DNA from: Sparassis latifolia
Taxonomy: Eukaryota; Basidiomycota; Agaricomycetes; Polyporales; Sparassidaceae
NCBI GenBank assembly: GCA_018466975.1
Contig: CM031554.1
Span: forward strand, 930,001 to 994,000
Reading direction: 5' to 3'
Length of the DNA stretch: 64,000 bases
Position numbers and translations under genes: made by a program. Below are positions 32,766 through 44,552 of this stretch, piece by piece. Numbering within the stretch: position 1 is the first letter of the stretch; every line of letters begins with the position of its first letter. The notes under the pieces were generated by a model. The model saw only the letters and a program-made list of their open reading frames with translations. It was not told the origin of the DNA and ran no database searches.

Positions 32766-33002
32766 ATGCTCTAGCGCAAGAGGGTGGTACTGATGAGCAT
32801 TATTGTACAGTAACCTCCATATAGACATACGTGCTTTTCGATTCGTATGCATTTTAATTCATTCGCTCTGTACATCTGCCAATTCACGTTCGTATGCGTA
32901 CAAGTACAGCGCTTAAGGGACCACCTTCCATTCTTTACAACAAAGTTTGAGCCTGTCCAACTCCAGCGCTCAAGTGACGTCTCGCAACTCTCTTCTGATA
33001 TG

Positions 33003-34577
33003 TCACATTGTGAGGTTCTTCATGACGCTGTAACGGAGGGAAGATGGATTACTGTGCAGCCCCGGATAGGTCGGGATCACACAGGATCCTGAGTCCCGAT
33101 ACTCATCGTGGTGTACATGAGTCAGCAACGTCCTGAGATGGGACGAATCGACGCCGACAGCAATGGTAGTCTCCCCGCCATCGAAGGCAGTTCCAAAGTA
33201 TCCCGCGGTGAGAGCGATGTGGCCTAGATCGCTTTCGTCTTCGACTTCAGAGAGTAGCGAGTACGAATTCAGATGCGGGTATCTCAGGAAGTACTCCGCA
33301 ACTGATGCAGCCCGCTCTGACGATAGGGCAAACGCCAAAAGGTCTTCCGTCTTCACGAGATATCCAGCAATCTTGGACAATAACTCCGGTGGCATACTGT
33401 CAAACCGGCTAGTGGGGGTCGGAGACTTCAACACTCCCGTTTCTTCCTGGAAGTCAGGAAATATGTGGTGATAGAGAAAAGATAAGTCCTCTCTGTTGAA
33501 CTTCAAACTTCGACCGAGGTGGGCAAGAGCAGTGATTCCAGGAGTGGATGGAGATTCTGCGTAATAAGAGGGGAGGAACTGAAGTGCTGGGGTATGCTTG
33601 ACATTAGCTTCCGCCCCTTGATCGACGCAGACTATGGCGCAGTGGAATACAGAGAAAACTACGCCGTAGATAGCGCCTGATTGGTCAGTCCTGGCCATCA
33701 TTTCAGCGACAATTGTCGAGATAGCTGCCTGGAGATTTCTTTGGTCGCCTAGGTGAGTGGAAAGTTGCACACAAACGCCAGTCTGAGTCCACCATATCTT
33801 GCTGTCCGCCTTCGAAGGGACATCAAGGCGGTATGCCTCATCGTCGGAAAGATAGAGAGGAAGTGGACGGATGGCGTTGTGCATGAATGTCATAGCAAGC
33901 GCCACAACACCCTCGGACATTTCACTCCGATCTCTGATCCTCTCCATATGGCGCAGGTACGACGTCCCGACAGATAGCATGATAGATCCGACACATATTT
34001 CAATGAGACGAACGTGGGCAGCATCCCGACTTGTGAACTCCTGCTGCACTGCGAGAACCTCACGAATAGACGCGGAAGTGGCATTGAGTGACTTGTACAC
34101 TTCGAGGGTATCCTTGCTCACAACTGGCGGAGGAGCGTTCCAGTTACAATCGTATCTGTATTCTTCCGGAGTATCTTTGGCATAGGCTCGCTCGCCATAG
34201 TGATCGAAGGAGATGCACTCGAGGAAAACATCCGTGGGTGGCATGTGGTCGAGGCGAAACAGTGGTGACGAGTCCACGTGGAATATGAGGTTGTCCAGAT
34301 CCATCTCGTAGATCCACTCGATGAACAGATCATTTCTGGGCTGCCTCGTAGAGATGAACTCATCGTATGATGCCTGTCCATCGTCTACTCCTAGTTCCGC
34401 CACTCTTGCTTCGAACATGGAACGCATATTTTCGAGCCATATCTGGAATGCTTCGGGATCCGAGGGTATGCTATGCAGGACCTCGACACCAAGGCCTTCT
34501 GGATAGGAGTCGAAGTGATTGTAAATGACGAGATACCGTTTCTTGTATCTGTAAACTCTATAGCCTCTAGTACCCAT
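33003..34577 (-). CDS. Orphan 524-aa protein with F-box-like C-terminal segment
   Basis: One uninterrupted frame of 524 codons, unusual in this intron-rich window. The start (MGTRGYRVYRYKKRYLVIYN, then SYPEGLGVEV) matches the start of a degenerate relative at 49240, which supports the chosen ATG. An alpha-rich middle follows (HVRLIEICVGSIMLSVGTSY; LQFLPSYYAESPSTPGITAL). Near residue 395 there is an F-box-like segment (FDSMPPELLSKIAGYLVKTE, DLLAFALSS), then a stretch rich in Gly and Thr. No signal peptide or clear membrane helix. I recall agaricomycete hypothetical proteins with this N-terminus but know no function. An F-box adaptor role is only an inference from the short motif. It converges with the monooxygenase, 238 bases apart. 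Confidence 0.8.
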   Translation of the reverse strand: MGTRGYRVYRYKKRYLVIYNHFDSYPEGLGVEVLHSIPSDPEAFQIWLENMRSMFEARVAELGVDDGQASYDEFISTRQPRNDLFIEWIYEMDLDNLIFHVDSSPLFRLDHMPPTDVFLECISFDHYGERAYAKDTPEEYRYDCNWNAPPPVVSKDTLEVYKSLNATSASIREVLAVQQEFTSRDAAHVRLIEICVGSIMLSVGTSYLRHMERIRDRSEMSEGVVALAMTFMHNAIRPLPLYLSDDEAYRLDVPSKADSKIWWTQTGVCVQLSTHLGDQRNLQAAISTIVAEMMARTDQSGAIYGVVFSVFHCAIVCVDQGAEANVKHTPALQFLPSYYAESPSTPGITALAHLGRSLKFNREDLSFLYHHIFPDFQEETGVLKSPTPTSRFDSMPPELLSKIAGYLVKTEDLLAFALSSERAASVAEYFLRYPHLNSYSLLSEVEDESDLGHIALTAGYFGTAFDGGETTIAVGVDSSHLRTLLTHVHHDEYRDSGSCVIPTYPGLHSNPSSLRYSVMKNLTM

Positions 34578-34875
34578 ACTAGATACTTGCCTGCATTATT
34601 CGATCAGTAAAGAATAGGAAACGCGAGAAAGCGGTGTATACTTGCAGGATGTCCAGATATCAACTTGCTTGCAGCTTGGGGCCCCGCCGCCGCCGCGTTC
34701 GCGTCGCGCGAGATAATCATGTCACGGTCACCTACCCATGGTCTGCGTGCGCGTGACTTGTGACGATCCAACATTCTTAGACAATAATTTGCTGCAAATT
34801 GGCTACGTCGAAACGAAAGCTATCGTACACACACAGTTATGCTGCTATCTTGCCAGAGGGATCCTCACACCCCAT

Positions 34876-36580
34876 TCACCTCGACTCCGCCACCAAAGAC
34901 GCGTTGCTCGTAAGGATCTTGTTGAGCCCCTCACGGTGCAGACAGTTCTCGAAGGCAAAGCTCTTCGCAATGTCATCGAGCTCTTTCTCGGTCTTGCCTT
35001 TGAAGTGATCTGCCCATTCCTGGATCAGGAATTCCGAGACCAGAATGTTGCGGGAGAGCCGACCCACACGAGAGTCGAGCTTCCATACGGGCCACGGGTA
35101 GAGGTTCTGATACTGCTCAGGCACCTCCTTCGTGATGTGGTCGATCAGTGGCTGGTAGATGTGACGAATCTGGGACTCATCCGCGCCCCATGCATCGATT
35201 GCGAGTCGGTGTTTCTTCGCAAGGAAGTCCTTGAACAGGGTCATGTACGGCGTCTCTCTGGAGACATACACCATGCCTTGAAACCCGATATCTTTGTAGA
35301 GCCAGATTGACCAACTGAGGCGGTCCTGCATGACTCAGGTGAGTTGACTGCGTTATACATGACGATTTTATGTCGCGAACATACCTGGTTGTAGATGGTG
35401 AGCTGGTCTTGAAGTACCTTGTAACGTTCCTCATTAACAGCCTCGGTGTTTGCACCCTCATACTCCCTGCGTGCGTATACAGGGCCCCATTCTCCGTTCC
35501 ACACACACAGACCCCGCTCATCCATCCACTCTCTCTTCTTCTCATAGCTTCGGCGGAGCCGATGGCGCTGGTTTTCGCTGCTCATATACGACTCGGGAGA
35601 CATGGGGAAGCCGAAAAGAGAATAGTCGTGGATCGCATACGCGGTGTTCTCCCACCTCTTGTGCGCGTCGCCGAAGCAAGAGAAATCAGAGGCGAAAGTA
35701 TTGCCGTCAAGGAATAAGGCGTGGTGGGGGTCAATCTTGCGGATAGCATCATATACACGATTGTAGAAGTCGATAACACGTGTATGGTACGGGTCTGTAG
35801 GCTCGTTGAGAGGGTTGTACCCGGCAATTGTGGTATTTCCAACGTAGTGCTTTGCTAGCTCCTCCCAGAGCCAGACTGTACGGTCTTGAAAGTCCTTGTG
35901 AATCCAGAAGTTGGCGATATGGGTACCGGCGTCAGAATGCCAATCGGTGTTCTGCCCCCCGGGAGCAGCATGCAGGTCGAGGATGGTGTAGATGCCGTGC
36001 TTAGCGCATAGATCGATCACCCGATCAAGATGTTTGAATCCTTCCGGTTTAAGAACACGCGGGTTCATGTCGTCTGCCAAGGACGAATTAAACGCATTCA
36101 AGAAAAATCGAATAAATATGCACCTTCAAAGTGTCTGTAGTTGAAGGCGATGCGGATACAGTTCAGCCCCAAACTCTTGAAGAACGCGGCATCCGCATCA
36201 GTGAAGAAGTATTCGAGGAACTGTGAGAGAGTGAATTGGTTACTGGCATTGTTACAAATTTCAAACATACCTTGTCGAAAAAACTCTGCTTTCTCCCTTC
36301 CCAAAACGCCTGAAAGAGCTGCACGAATCTGGAACTCGCACCCAGGGTATCCTTACCGAGCAATCAGGTTCAAACAAGGATTTGCATGGTTCAAGCCTAG
36401 CGTACCGCTGGTGAAGTTCTCCATGCTGAGAACGTCACAAATCAGGAAACGAGAAACAGAACATATCGGTTAAACCGTTAAGACATACTTCATCCATCCC
36501 CCGAGACCCGCCCCCCTCAAGATCACCTCCTTTCCATTCTGATCGATGATCTTGGTTCCGGAAATCTTTAGGTACGCCAT
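34876..36580 (-). CDS. GH5-type glycoside hydrolase, head-to-head pair member 1
   Basis: Cellulase-fold family 5 hydrolase acting on beta-glucans or related glycosides; substrate not assignable. Exons on minus: 36489-36580, 36406-36425, 36271-36351, 36124-36220, 35385-36073, 34876-35325. ATG 36580 gives MAYLKISGTKIIDQNGKEV then RGAGLGGWMN. The acid/base Glu is in GYNPLNEPTDP and the nucleophile Glu in CVWNGEWGPVY. WSIWLYKDIGFQGMVY follows, with a further C-terminal domain to the stop. No signal peptide, so intracellular or unconventionally secreted. Anomaly: exon 3 ends GAG-TTTTTT-CGACAAG in phase 1, while exon 4 (FLEYFFTDADA) needs phase 0, so splicing intron 3 breaks the frame. Retaining its 50 nt keeps the frame open. 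This is a frameshift, a homopolymer error or real intron retention. Confidence 0.82.
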
Positions 36581-37658
36581 GGTGGGGGTCTCTGTGAAAC
36601 AGGCATGATTGTACGAACGGGGTTTATATGTAAAGCAGCGAGTGAATCGTGGTAAGCCTTCTCCATCGAGTCAGTACAAGGTCCGCAATGCTCCATCATC
36701 TTCTTGCTACACTTCCGATAAATTTCCGAATGAAACCAAGACAGACATTACTGTCAGCAACGACTGTGCTCACATGAATCCTCTAATCATGCGTGATTGT
36801 GTTTGTAACTTTGTATGTGTATCATAGTACTCCAATGGTGTGCTGACTCTCACCTTGCTCACTAGATAATTCTGGGCTTTCATGCACACTGCCTGCCGGA
36901 AGATCACGAGTTCGAAAGGACGGTGCCAGTGCACTGCCTGAGAGCTGATGGGGAAACGACACTGTGGTCTCTAGTGACGCACAATGACACAGTAATTGTC
37001 CATGATTTTGACAGCGTCGCTCACAACTCCCAGTACGATGCCAGCATCGATGGCAGAATCCGAAGAGATATTTTGTCGATCTCGCATGATTGTGGCGGAT
37101 TCGGTAAACCAAGAGACACCGTGACGGTAAACATCAACGATCTTCGCACTCCCGTCCAAAAAAGGATATTTTCAACTACTTGAAGTTCACTGGCCCTCTG
37201 AGGGCATCCATAGGAGTCCTCCACTTGAGACATTATTGAGAGTGGCGCGAACTACTCGTGGACAGAGGCTCTCACAGAAATGTCCGTGACGGAAGTTCGT
37301 TGAAAGTACGTTGTGTCCAATACTGAATGCAGTGAAAGTTCATCATGAACGACGTCCGATTCTGGTTCGCTCACAGGTAAGGTCGTGGTGCATACTGGCT
37401 CTGGCTGTATCAGAGTGATTGTAGATTTCCTGCGCCAGACTCTGCCTGTGACTGTGTCTCCTGCCCACGCGATCCGATGATAACCCGACCTACCGTTGTC
37501 CTTATCTCTTGCTCACCGTCCAATGCCTTCAGGTCATGTGTGCACCGGTACAGAAAATAACGGCCCGAAAGCTGTAAAAGGCCCTCGATGATGGGCCTTC
37601 ATAACTGGGACCCCTTGTCTCTCTACACCATTCACTGTTGCCAGGGATCATTTCCAGT
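36581..37658. other. Shared promoter region between divergent GH5 genes
   Basis: About 1.1 kb between outward-facing GH5 genes. The frames on both strands are short and unrecognised. No start codon for the right-hand GH5 gene could be identified in its expected position near 37650. The 86-codon plus frame at 36923-37183 has no domain evidence. Confidence 0.45.
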
Positions 37659-39348
37659 TTCCTCAAAATCGAAGGTACAAAAATCGTGGACGGGAATAAA
37701 AACGAGGTTATCCTCAGAGGTGCCGGGCTGGGAGGCTGGATGACGTGAGTTTGTGTCGGGATATCGGTCCCCTCTTTGTTACGCTGGAGCTGATGGAAAA
37801 TCTAGAATGGAGAATTTTATTACCGGTAAAGTTCAGAGGCACTGGGCGGTCCTTTGGCCCTAACGAGCCGCGCAGGATACCCTGGATGTGAATACCAGAT
37901 ACGCGAAGCGTTGGCAGAAGTACTCGGGGACGAGAAGTCCGATTTTTCTTCGACAGAGTAAGTCTGGAGGGCGCCATAATGCCATCCAGCCGCTGAGCAC
38001 ATCGCCTCAGTTTCTCGAACATTTCTTCGCGGAGCCCGATGCAGCCTTCTTCAAGTCACTAGGGCTCAACTGCATTCGGGTCGCTATTAACTACAGGCAT
38101 TTTGAAGATGACATGAAGCCGCGCGTACTCAAGCCGGGATGTTTCAAGCACCTCGACCGTGCCGTCGCCGCATGTGCGAAGCATGGGATCTACACCATTA
38201 TCGACATGCACACTGCTCCTGGCGGACAGAATGGCGGATGGCATTCGGACCACGGAACTCATATCGCAAACTTTTGGATACACAAGGACTTCCAGGATAG
38301 ACTAATTTGGCTCTGGATGGAAATTGCACAACACTACAAGGACGAGAAGGTCAGCCTACGTATTCTTCGGCCTCCGACCTTAGCCATTCGCTGACATGCG
38401 CCGCAGTGGATTGCAGGGTACAATCCAATGAACGAGCCCGCGGACCCACAGCATACTAGTTTGGTGTCATTCTATGACCGCGTGTATGCTGCGATCCACA
38501 GTGTGGATCCAAATCACGCGCTCTTCCTCGACGGCAACACATTCTCGACGGACTTCTCAGGCTTCCCAGAAGATGCGAGTACGCGCTGGCCAAATACAGC
38601 GTACGCAATCCATGATTACTCCGTGTACGGGTTTCCGAAGGCGCCTGAACCATATACGCGTACGGATGAGCAGCGAAGACGCATGCGGAGGAGCTACGAG
38701 AAAAAAAGGGAATGGCTGGACCAACGCCGGTTATGCGTGTGGAACGGCGAGTGGGGCCCCGTGTATGCACGGGAAGAGTATGAAGGAGCTGCAATGGACG
38801 CAATCAACCAGAGGAGGTATGACGTCCTCAATGATCAGCTGGAACTGTACCACAAGGTAGGCACACGGCCGCGAAGATGACTATTGCCACTGAATCCGGC
38901 CGTGTGACAGGACCGTTTGAGCTGGTCGATTTGGTTGTACAAAGACATTGGCTTCCAGGGCATGGTATACGTCAAGCGCGAAACACCGTACATGACGCTC
39001 TTCAAAGATTTCCAGCAGAAAAAATACCGGCTGGCAGTGGATTCCTGGGGTGCAGATGACAAGACCGTGCGTCACATCTACGATCCGATAGTGGACCTCA
39101 TCAAGCAGAATGTCCCCGAGTCGCATCGCCGGCTATACCCATTTCCAGTGTGGAGTGTAGAAGAGCGTGTTGCGCGTCTGGCGCGCTGCATGCTCGTCAG
39201 TGAGTACCTCGTGCGCGAGTGGGCGGAACATTTCCGTGGAATGGAGGTAGAAGATCTAGAGCGTATCGCTCAGAGTTTCAAGTTTGAGTATTGCGCCGAC
39301 AGAGAAGGCCTCAATCAGGTGCTAAGGAGCGCACGCCGCGCAGACTAA
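37659..39348 (+). pseudogene. GH5-type glycoside hydrolase, head-to-head pair member 2, N-terminus damaged
   Basis: Divergently oriented paralogue of the gene at 34876-36580. Readable exons: 37659-37744, 37806-37825, 37876-37957, 38011-38349, 38407-38856, 38911-39348. Conserved content: FLKIEGTKIVD then RGAGLGGWM, NFITGYPGCEYQIREAL, the acid/base in GYNPMNEPADP, the nucleophile in CVWNGEWGPVY, and WSIWLYKDIGFQGMVY. Two problems appear. The codon matching the paralogue's Met start is TCC, with no in-frame ATG nearby. Exon 3 also ends out of phase (GAT-TTTTCTTCGACAGA, one T short of FFFDR) before FLEHFF. The catalytic region is intact from 38011 on, with one intron fewer than the partner. Either a young pseudogene, a gene with an undetected first exon, or a homopolymer miscall. 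Confidence 0.75.
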
Positions 39349-39471
39349 TTCAAAGTGAATAGCCACGGCAGTACAGCTGTACAGATACACATCGATACCT
39401 GTTTGTTTTATTAGGACTGATTGCAGACGCTCTTCATGTAAGAGCGTGAACTGCAGGTCAATGCTCAGAGG

Positions 39472-40693
39472 CTACCGCACCGCAAACTTATCTCTGGCCT
39501 TCACATTTCTCCGCACATCTTCTTCACGCAACTTTGCCTCCAATGCTGTAAATAGCTCGTGGGCATATTTCTCACCCTCCTGTCCATCACAATCAACTAG
39601 ACTGATCTGAAGAACTGCATGGGCGCATACCGATAGTAAAGTCTTCATCTGAGCCAATTTGATCTCCCCGGGCCCCAGTAGACGAACAGCTTGCAAATTA
39701 GATTGAAAGTCTTGAGAGAAGGAGAAGACTAATAATAATTGTAGGGGTGCAGATGCTTCTTCCGCAGAAGTAGCATCCAAGAAATGTACGGACGGTAGCT
39801 GAAGGACTCGAGTCAGCTCACCAAACATTGTGTGGGACGCCGAGAAAAATACGAAAAATACGTACGATATTCATCGTCACAGATACTGGCCACCGGTCTC
39901 TCATCCCAAGTACTTCTCCCTCGTCCCAGTAATCTGGGAGCTCGAAGTCTGCTGCTGCGCTGGCCATCTTTCGCGTATCGAATCCACTCACGGTTCCCTC
40001 GCCAACTTTCCCCTCGTCGATATCCATATCGTCCGTCGCCACCGCGCTGGAAACAGATCTATGCGCATGATACTGTAAGGCGCGGGTTCGCGGAACTTTT
40101 GTATCCCACAACGCGGCTCGGGCAGCCATAAAAAGCGCATCGTAAACGTTCCCAGAATCCGATAGTATCACAAGGTCAAGGCTGAGAAGCCATACCTTTT
40201 TATTGGGCAGAATACCGAGGTTTTGCGGGTGCAGGGAAGGGTGAGAGAGCGTTTGATGCAGGAGCGCAGTGAGGTCGTACTGAAGGTCCTCGAGGGCATT
40301 GGAAGAAAGATGTGGATACGCAGCGGGGGAGCTGTCTTCGCACGATTGAGTAGCACAATCTTAGGAAGTACAGATGCCAGTGGATGACCCGGAGAAGTAA
40401 ACGCACCATGTCACTGAGCATGTAATCCTTCCACCGTCGACACCATTGTCCTGCTCAACGTTCTCCACCTCAAGTTTAACCGCAGCAAGCACCTCTGTCC
40501 CTCCACCCCCTTCGTGAAGGCTCTTCCCGATATTTAGCTTCGCGCTTCCATTGGCAAGAGGCGCAACACCGGTTTCCAGTAAGACAGTTCTGTAATCAAG
40601 AAGAGCCCGCCCGTCTGCTCGAAAAGGAGACTTTGCATGTAATGAGGTTTGGATGTACGATCTCTCGGCCTTTGAGATCGATGTGGTCGTCAT
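39472..40693 (-). CDS. RRP42: Exosome complex subunit Rrp42 (RNase PH-like)
   Basis: Core ring subunit of the RNA exosome (nuclear and cytoplasmic 3'-5' RNA processing and decay). In eukaryotes the RNase PH fold is catalytically inactive. Minus-strand exons: 40407-40693, 39866-40331, 39472-39798; 359 residues. Start ATG 40693 gives MTTTSISKAERSYIQTSL and then FRADGRALLDYRTV. The RNase PH signature follows: NGSAKLNIGKS, GTEVLAAVKLEV, SPAAYPHLSSNALEDL, and VILSDSGNVYDALFMAARAA with KVPRTR. The middle carries an acidic insertion (DDMDIDEGKVGEG). Introns have GT-AG ends; the 75-nt and 67-nt lengths are slightly above the window average. Identification rests on the conserved order of motifs specific to the Rrp42 branch. 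Confidence 0.93.
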
Positions 40694-42210
40694 GCGGGGA
40701 AGTGCAAGTCGAATTTCGAACAGTTGAGCCCCGGGCCAAGTTGAGTGAACGCTAAGTGAACGCTCCACTGGCGCCTGCGAGCACGACACCAGTTAAGCGT
40801 TGCTTTGTAAGCGCGACATTCACCGGAACGCGTTTCGTTCTTAAAGCTTGAGGTCCGTGCGTGCTTCCCCTACTGCTCTTTTCGAACTGATGCGGAACGC
40901 AAAAAACGCAAATTCGGATCTGTAACGGGCGACATGTACAACGGGAGGGTCCTCGGTGCAATCGCGCCAAAACCAGTTGCCCGAGGCGTGCCCGATGCTG
41001 CCTACATCCTGCATTACTCGCGTGGCTCAAGCCATTCTGGACCAGCGCGAGCCAGACTCGGACCTGATCATTTCGGTAATTTACCGATGGCTGCTTAGTT
41101 TGGTTGTAGTGGCTGCGAGGTAGCTTCGCGTTTTTTTGCGAATCCGCATCATTTCGAAAAGAGCAGTAAGGAAGAGCGGACGGGCCCCCTCACCTCCTTC
41201 CTCTCTACACACCTCCCGTTCCCCATCCGGTCTCGTTTTTTTCTACCTACCCACCTCCCATTCTCTATTCTCTACCCTAGCATGGTATCGTTTCGTCTCC
41301 CCAGCTGACCCGCCATGGTCTGACCGCGGGATCAACTTGCCAGGCTCCGAAGGTTCTGTGGTCTGCTCCGTCACGAAGCCCCGCAGAACCTTCCCCCCAC
41401 CCGTCGAAACTCGTATGCAACACTGCGTGGCGCACACCGGTTTCGGCGTTCTCTCCCGCGTACAATTTTATCACTCTGAAATAAATTTGTTCCCTCACTG
41501 CACTTGGATCCGCAGTCCTAGTGAGCTCGCTCGCTGAGCGCACGGATCGGAGGTCTAAATATTTCACGGGTGCCTACATAAAGTCGGGCGTTTTTTAGCT
41601 TCCCCTGTTTAACTCGTATTCTCTCTTCGGGACTGGTATATATATGCTGTAGCATATGTTGCACAAGATTATAAGCTTTGTATGCTGAAATACTCAGAGC
41701 GTATGTTGTCGGAAGCCTTCCGGTGTCCAGCACGTCTCAGGCTCAGGGTAATACAACACCTTCCTAATTAAGGGGCGCACACACTTTGCACATCTTGCGA
41801 GTGACTGCAGATATCCAGAAGGATTGGGGACTCACTGCGCTCATCGGGCGCAATCTTCAGCTTTCGGTATGTCAGAAAACCTCAAGTTTTCCAATTCATA
41901 TTTTTGGGGAGAGGGATCTGAGATCCATATCAGCTCGCTCTCGGGTGCCTACTGAGTCTCCAAATCTCACATTTCGTTGCTCATTCCCATTTCAAATATC
42001 TCATCATTGGAGTGTTCGAGTACACTAATATACCGTTAAAATATATGCCTAATTGTTCAGTAGGCAAACGGGGGACGAGGGAACGAGTTATGCTCGATTT
42101 TGGAAAACTATGCCTAGAACTATTACAGGGTATTGAGGACGCCAGCACGAAATCTGACCGTCCTAAAGTCGCCAGTGCAGACTGCAACTAGACAGATGGA
42201 CCATGCCTGG
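40694..42210. other. Intergenic, no gene seen
   Basis: 1.5 kb upstream of RRP42 and downstream of the leucine-rich-type gene. The first 250 bases hold T-rich and pyrimidine-rich promoter-like sequence. Frames are short and overlapping. A tandem gtgaacgct pair sits at about 40743-40760. No RNA gene recognised. Confidence 0.45.
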
Positions 42211-43641
42211 TTAATCTTCCCTTTGGCAATGCAGGACGGATACATCGAAAAGCTTCCCTTCACACACCTTCTGCAACCGCCCCATGATCCTTTGCACCGT
42301 GCGTTCCTCGTCATCGTCATGGAAGGCACAGTATACTTGGAAGAAGAAGCAACAACCTTCCCTCCTGGAGGTGGCGGCAATGGAGACAGAGGTGAGAGAG
42401 TTGACGATGGGACGCCAGACCACATCCAACAGGTCATGAAAAGAGTTGAACTGAAGGTCCAGCGTGAACTTCGTCGTGCGGTCTGTGACTAGCTCGCATA
42501 ACATCTCGATAGCAAGTGGCGAAGCGGATGGGTGCCATACTAGCTCCGCGCTTATTGACTCAAGAGCTCCGAACGACGGGAACTGCAACCTCCGCGCATC
42601 CTGTAGGGACAAGTGTGGCTGGGCAGTGACACTGTTCACTTGTCTTGTGCTACCGTGCGCCAGGTCTTGCTGCCCTCGTGAGGTCTGCACAGTACGAGCG
42701 CATCTGGCGCAAACCGTTCCAACCGGCATCTGGGGGCCCGTGTCGCAGTCGTCATCGGGGCCGATCTTATTGTGCGCTTTCGCCGCTTCCAACCAGTCAA
42801 AGGAAAAATCGTCACGATCATCGTTATTGGATGTGACAGTAGAATCGTCACGATCATTAATATTGGATGAAACAGTAGAATGCGGCACTGCATGAGCTAT
42901 AGATGAGACAATGATCAATTACGGTTCGAAGACTGCCGAGATACACTTACTGTGCAGCTGCTGTTTGAACTCAAATGACTCAAGACCAGGGGCTATCTTC
43001 ACGAGTAACTCGATAATCGGTGCGATGTTGGCAGTCTTGCAATCGATGTCGAGACCTCGCACAACTATGTCTGTACGATTTCCTACCACCCATTCCAGGA
43101 GTAACGGCAGACCAGTTTCTCGTCCACAGTAACGCAGATGCTCCAAACGGAGGGGTGCGTAGCTTTCTCGCCGGCAGGGGAAATGGTTGGTGTCCTCCCA
43201 GTCAATATCCTCCATGCGAAGGCGGGACAATCGTGGGATCGAGTCGAGAAAGTCGAACCACTGATACGTGTTCCATAAGTCGACATCGTGGAGATCGACG
43301 GTGACGAGGCGCGGGAATTGGGGTAAGAGGTCGCGCGCCTCCTTCTTTATGTAACCCCAGCGGAGCTTGTGCAAGCGAAGCGTCTGGATGTTCTGGAAGT
43401 GGGGAAGAACTTGCGCAAGCGCGCTAAGCCAGCGGTGATCTGGCAGGAAGTGTCCGCGAAGGTAGAAATTTCCCTGTGATTGGTCATCGTTACTGGGCGG
43501 CTTTCCTCCATAGATAAGGCAACCGTCTAGTGTCAGAGTGCGGATGGTGGCAGCTCTGCTTGGAGGATAGCGCACAAGGAGGTTCAAGGGACCATCGGTG
43601 GGCGTAAGACAGAGTTCATCCTCCACAGGATATGCTGACAT
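42211..43641 (-). CDS. Leucine-rich F-box-family-like protein lacking a visible F-box
   Basis: Two exons on minus: 42951-43641 and 42211-42887, joined at phase 1; 455 residues. Exon 1 has degenerate leucine-rich units (IRTLTLDGCLI; LSALAQVLPHFQNIQTLRLH; FPRLVTVDLHDVDLW; IPRLSRLRMEDID; LRLEHLRYCG), the pattern of agaricomycete F-box/LRR proteins. The second exon starts with a direct repeat of a short Asp/Asn/Ser-rich unit (NDRDD) and ends in DLLDVVWRPIVNSLTSVSI-type sequence. The usual N-terminal F-box (LP.E....I) was not found upstream, although a further 5' exon around 43700-44000 cannot be excluded. Function is unknown; substrate recruitment for ubiquitination is only a family guess. Confidence 0.6.
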
Positions 43642-44552
43642 AGCTCTGAGACCTGCAGGAATAGAGTCAAAAAGTTGAGACCAGTCAGGCAGAGCGCACC
43701 AAAGACATCACGTACCGCTTGGATTGTGAAGAGTGATCTGGGCTGCTACACAATGTTGGTACACTTGGACCCAGCGATGTCCATCTTATACTGAGCGCGA
43801 GTACTAGGCTGCTTTCCAGTAGTCAACAGCATACAATGAGGACCCGATACGCGAGTAGCACAATTCCAAGGCGACGAGAGTGAATGTTGGATTGCGACTT
43901 GTGCGTTGATCTGACTGTCTTGGTACGGGCAGCGTGGGACGAAGATACATTGTGCAACACAACGGTTAACATGCTCCTCAGGGACTCGTTGTGAAGGAGC
44001 TGGGGCCTGGCAGTCATCTACCAAGGCCACGATGACAATCATTCTGGTTCTTCGACCTCGTGTTTCTGGTTGTGGGACTAAGCCTGTCCAAGTGCTTGCA
44101 CTTTGTTACCAGGGAGTCAGCAATGACACACGATCTGTAAACAGGGCCCTTACAGGTCGACATCCTTCTGGTAACTATAGCGGAAGCACGTTGGTAAGTA
44201 CTTGTTCTTGGGAGTGGGAGCAACGGATACATTGTAAACGATCGCATACCTGATTTGTACTCAAGAGCATGGCGAGGGACTTCTTGGAACCACAACATTA
44301 TGAAATGACTGAAAGAGGCGCATAACGAACGTTTTGCCCCTCCCAACTGTTCGTTCGAGGAAAACAATACGGTTGCCCAAACGGTGGTCAAACAGTTGGA
44401 GGAGATAAGATTAGATGAGATGTGTAGCACCGCTCGCCAGCGCTCGGGCCGGCCCGACTCAGAGTCTGAGTCGTTCAAGTGCATACATTAATTCTACGAA
44501 CCAGCCTGAGTACCAGCTGGATAGACCAGGGGAACAACGGTCAACGGTCAAC
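43642..44552. other. Intergenic, divergent promoters
   Basis: Between the minus-strand leucine-rich gene and the plus-strand aminopeptidase. Minus-strand frames at 43746-44042 and 44014-44484 lack domain content and could only be 5' exons of the leucine-rich gene. An in-frame ATG at 44415 is an alternative start for the aminopeptidase. Confidence 0.45.

Noticed and set aside
36923..37183. An 86-codon plus-strand frame between the GH5 genes as a small gene
   Set aside because: No signal peptide, domain or repeat family. An equal number of frames of this size occur antisense at the same place.
26805..39348. A biosynthetic or degradative gene cluster (two monooxygenases plus two GH5 enzymes)
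   Set aside because: There is no core enzyme (PKS, NRPS, terpene cyclase), no transporter or regulator adjacent, and each pair is a local duplication.
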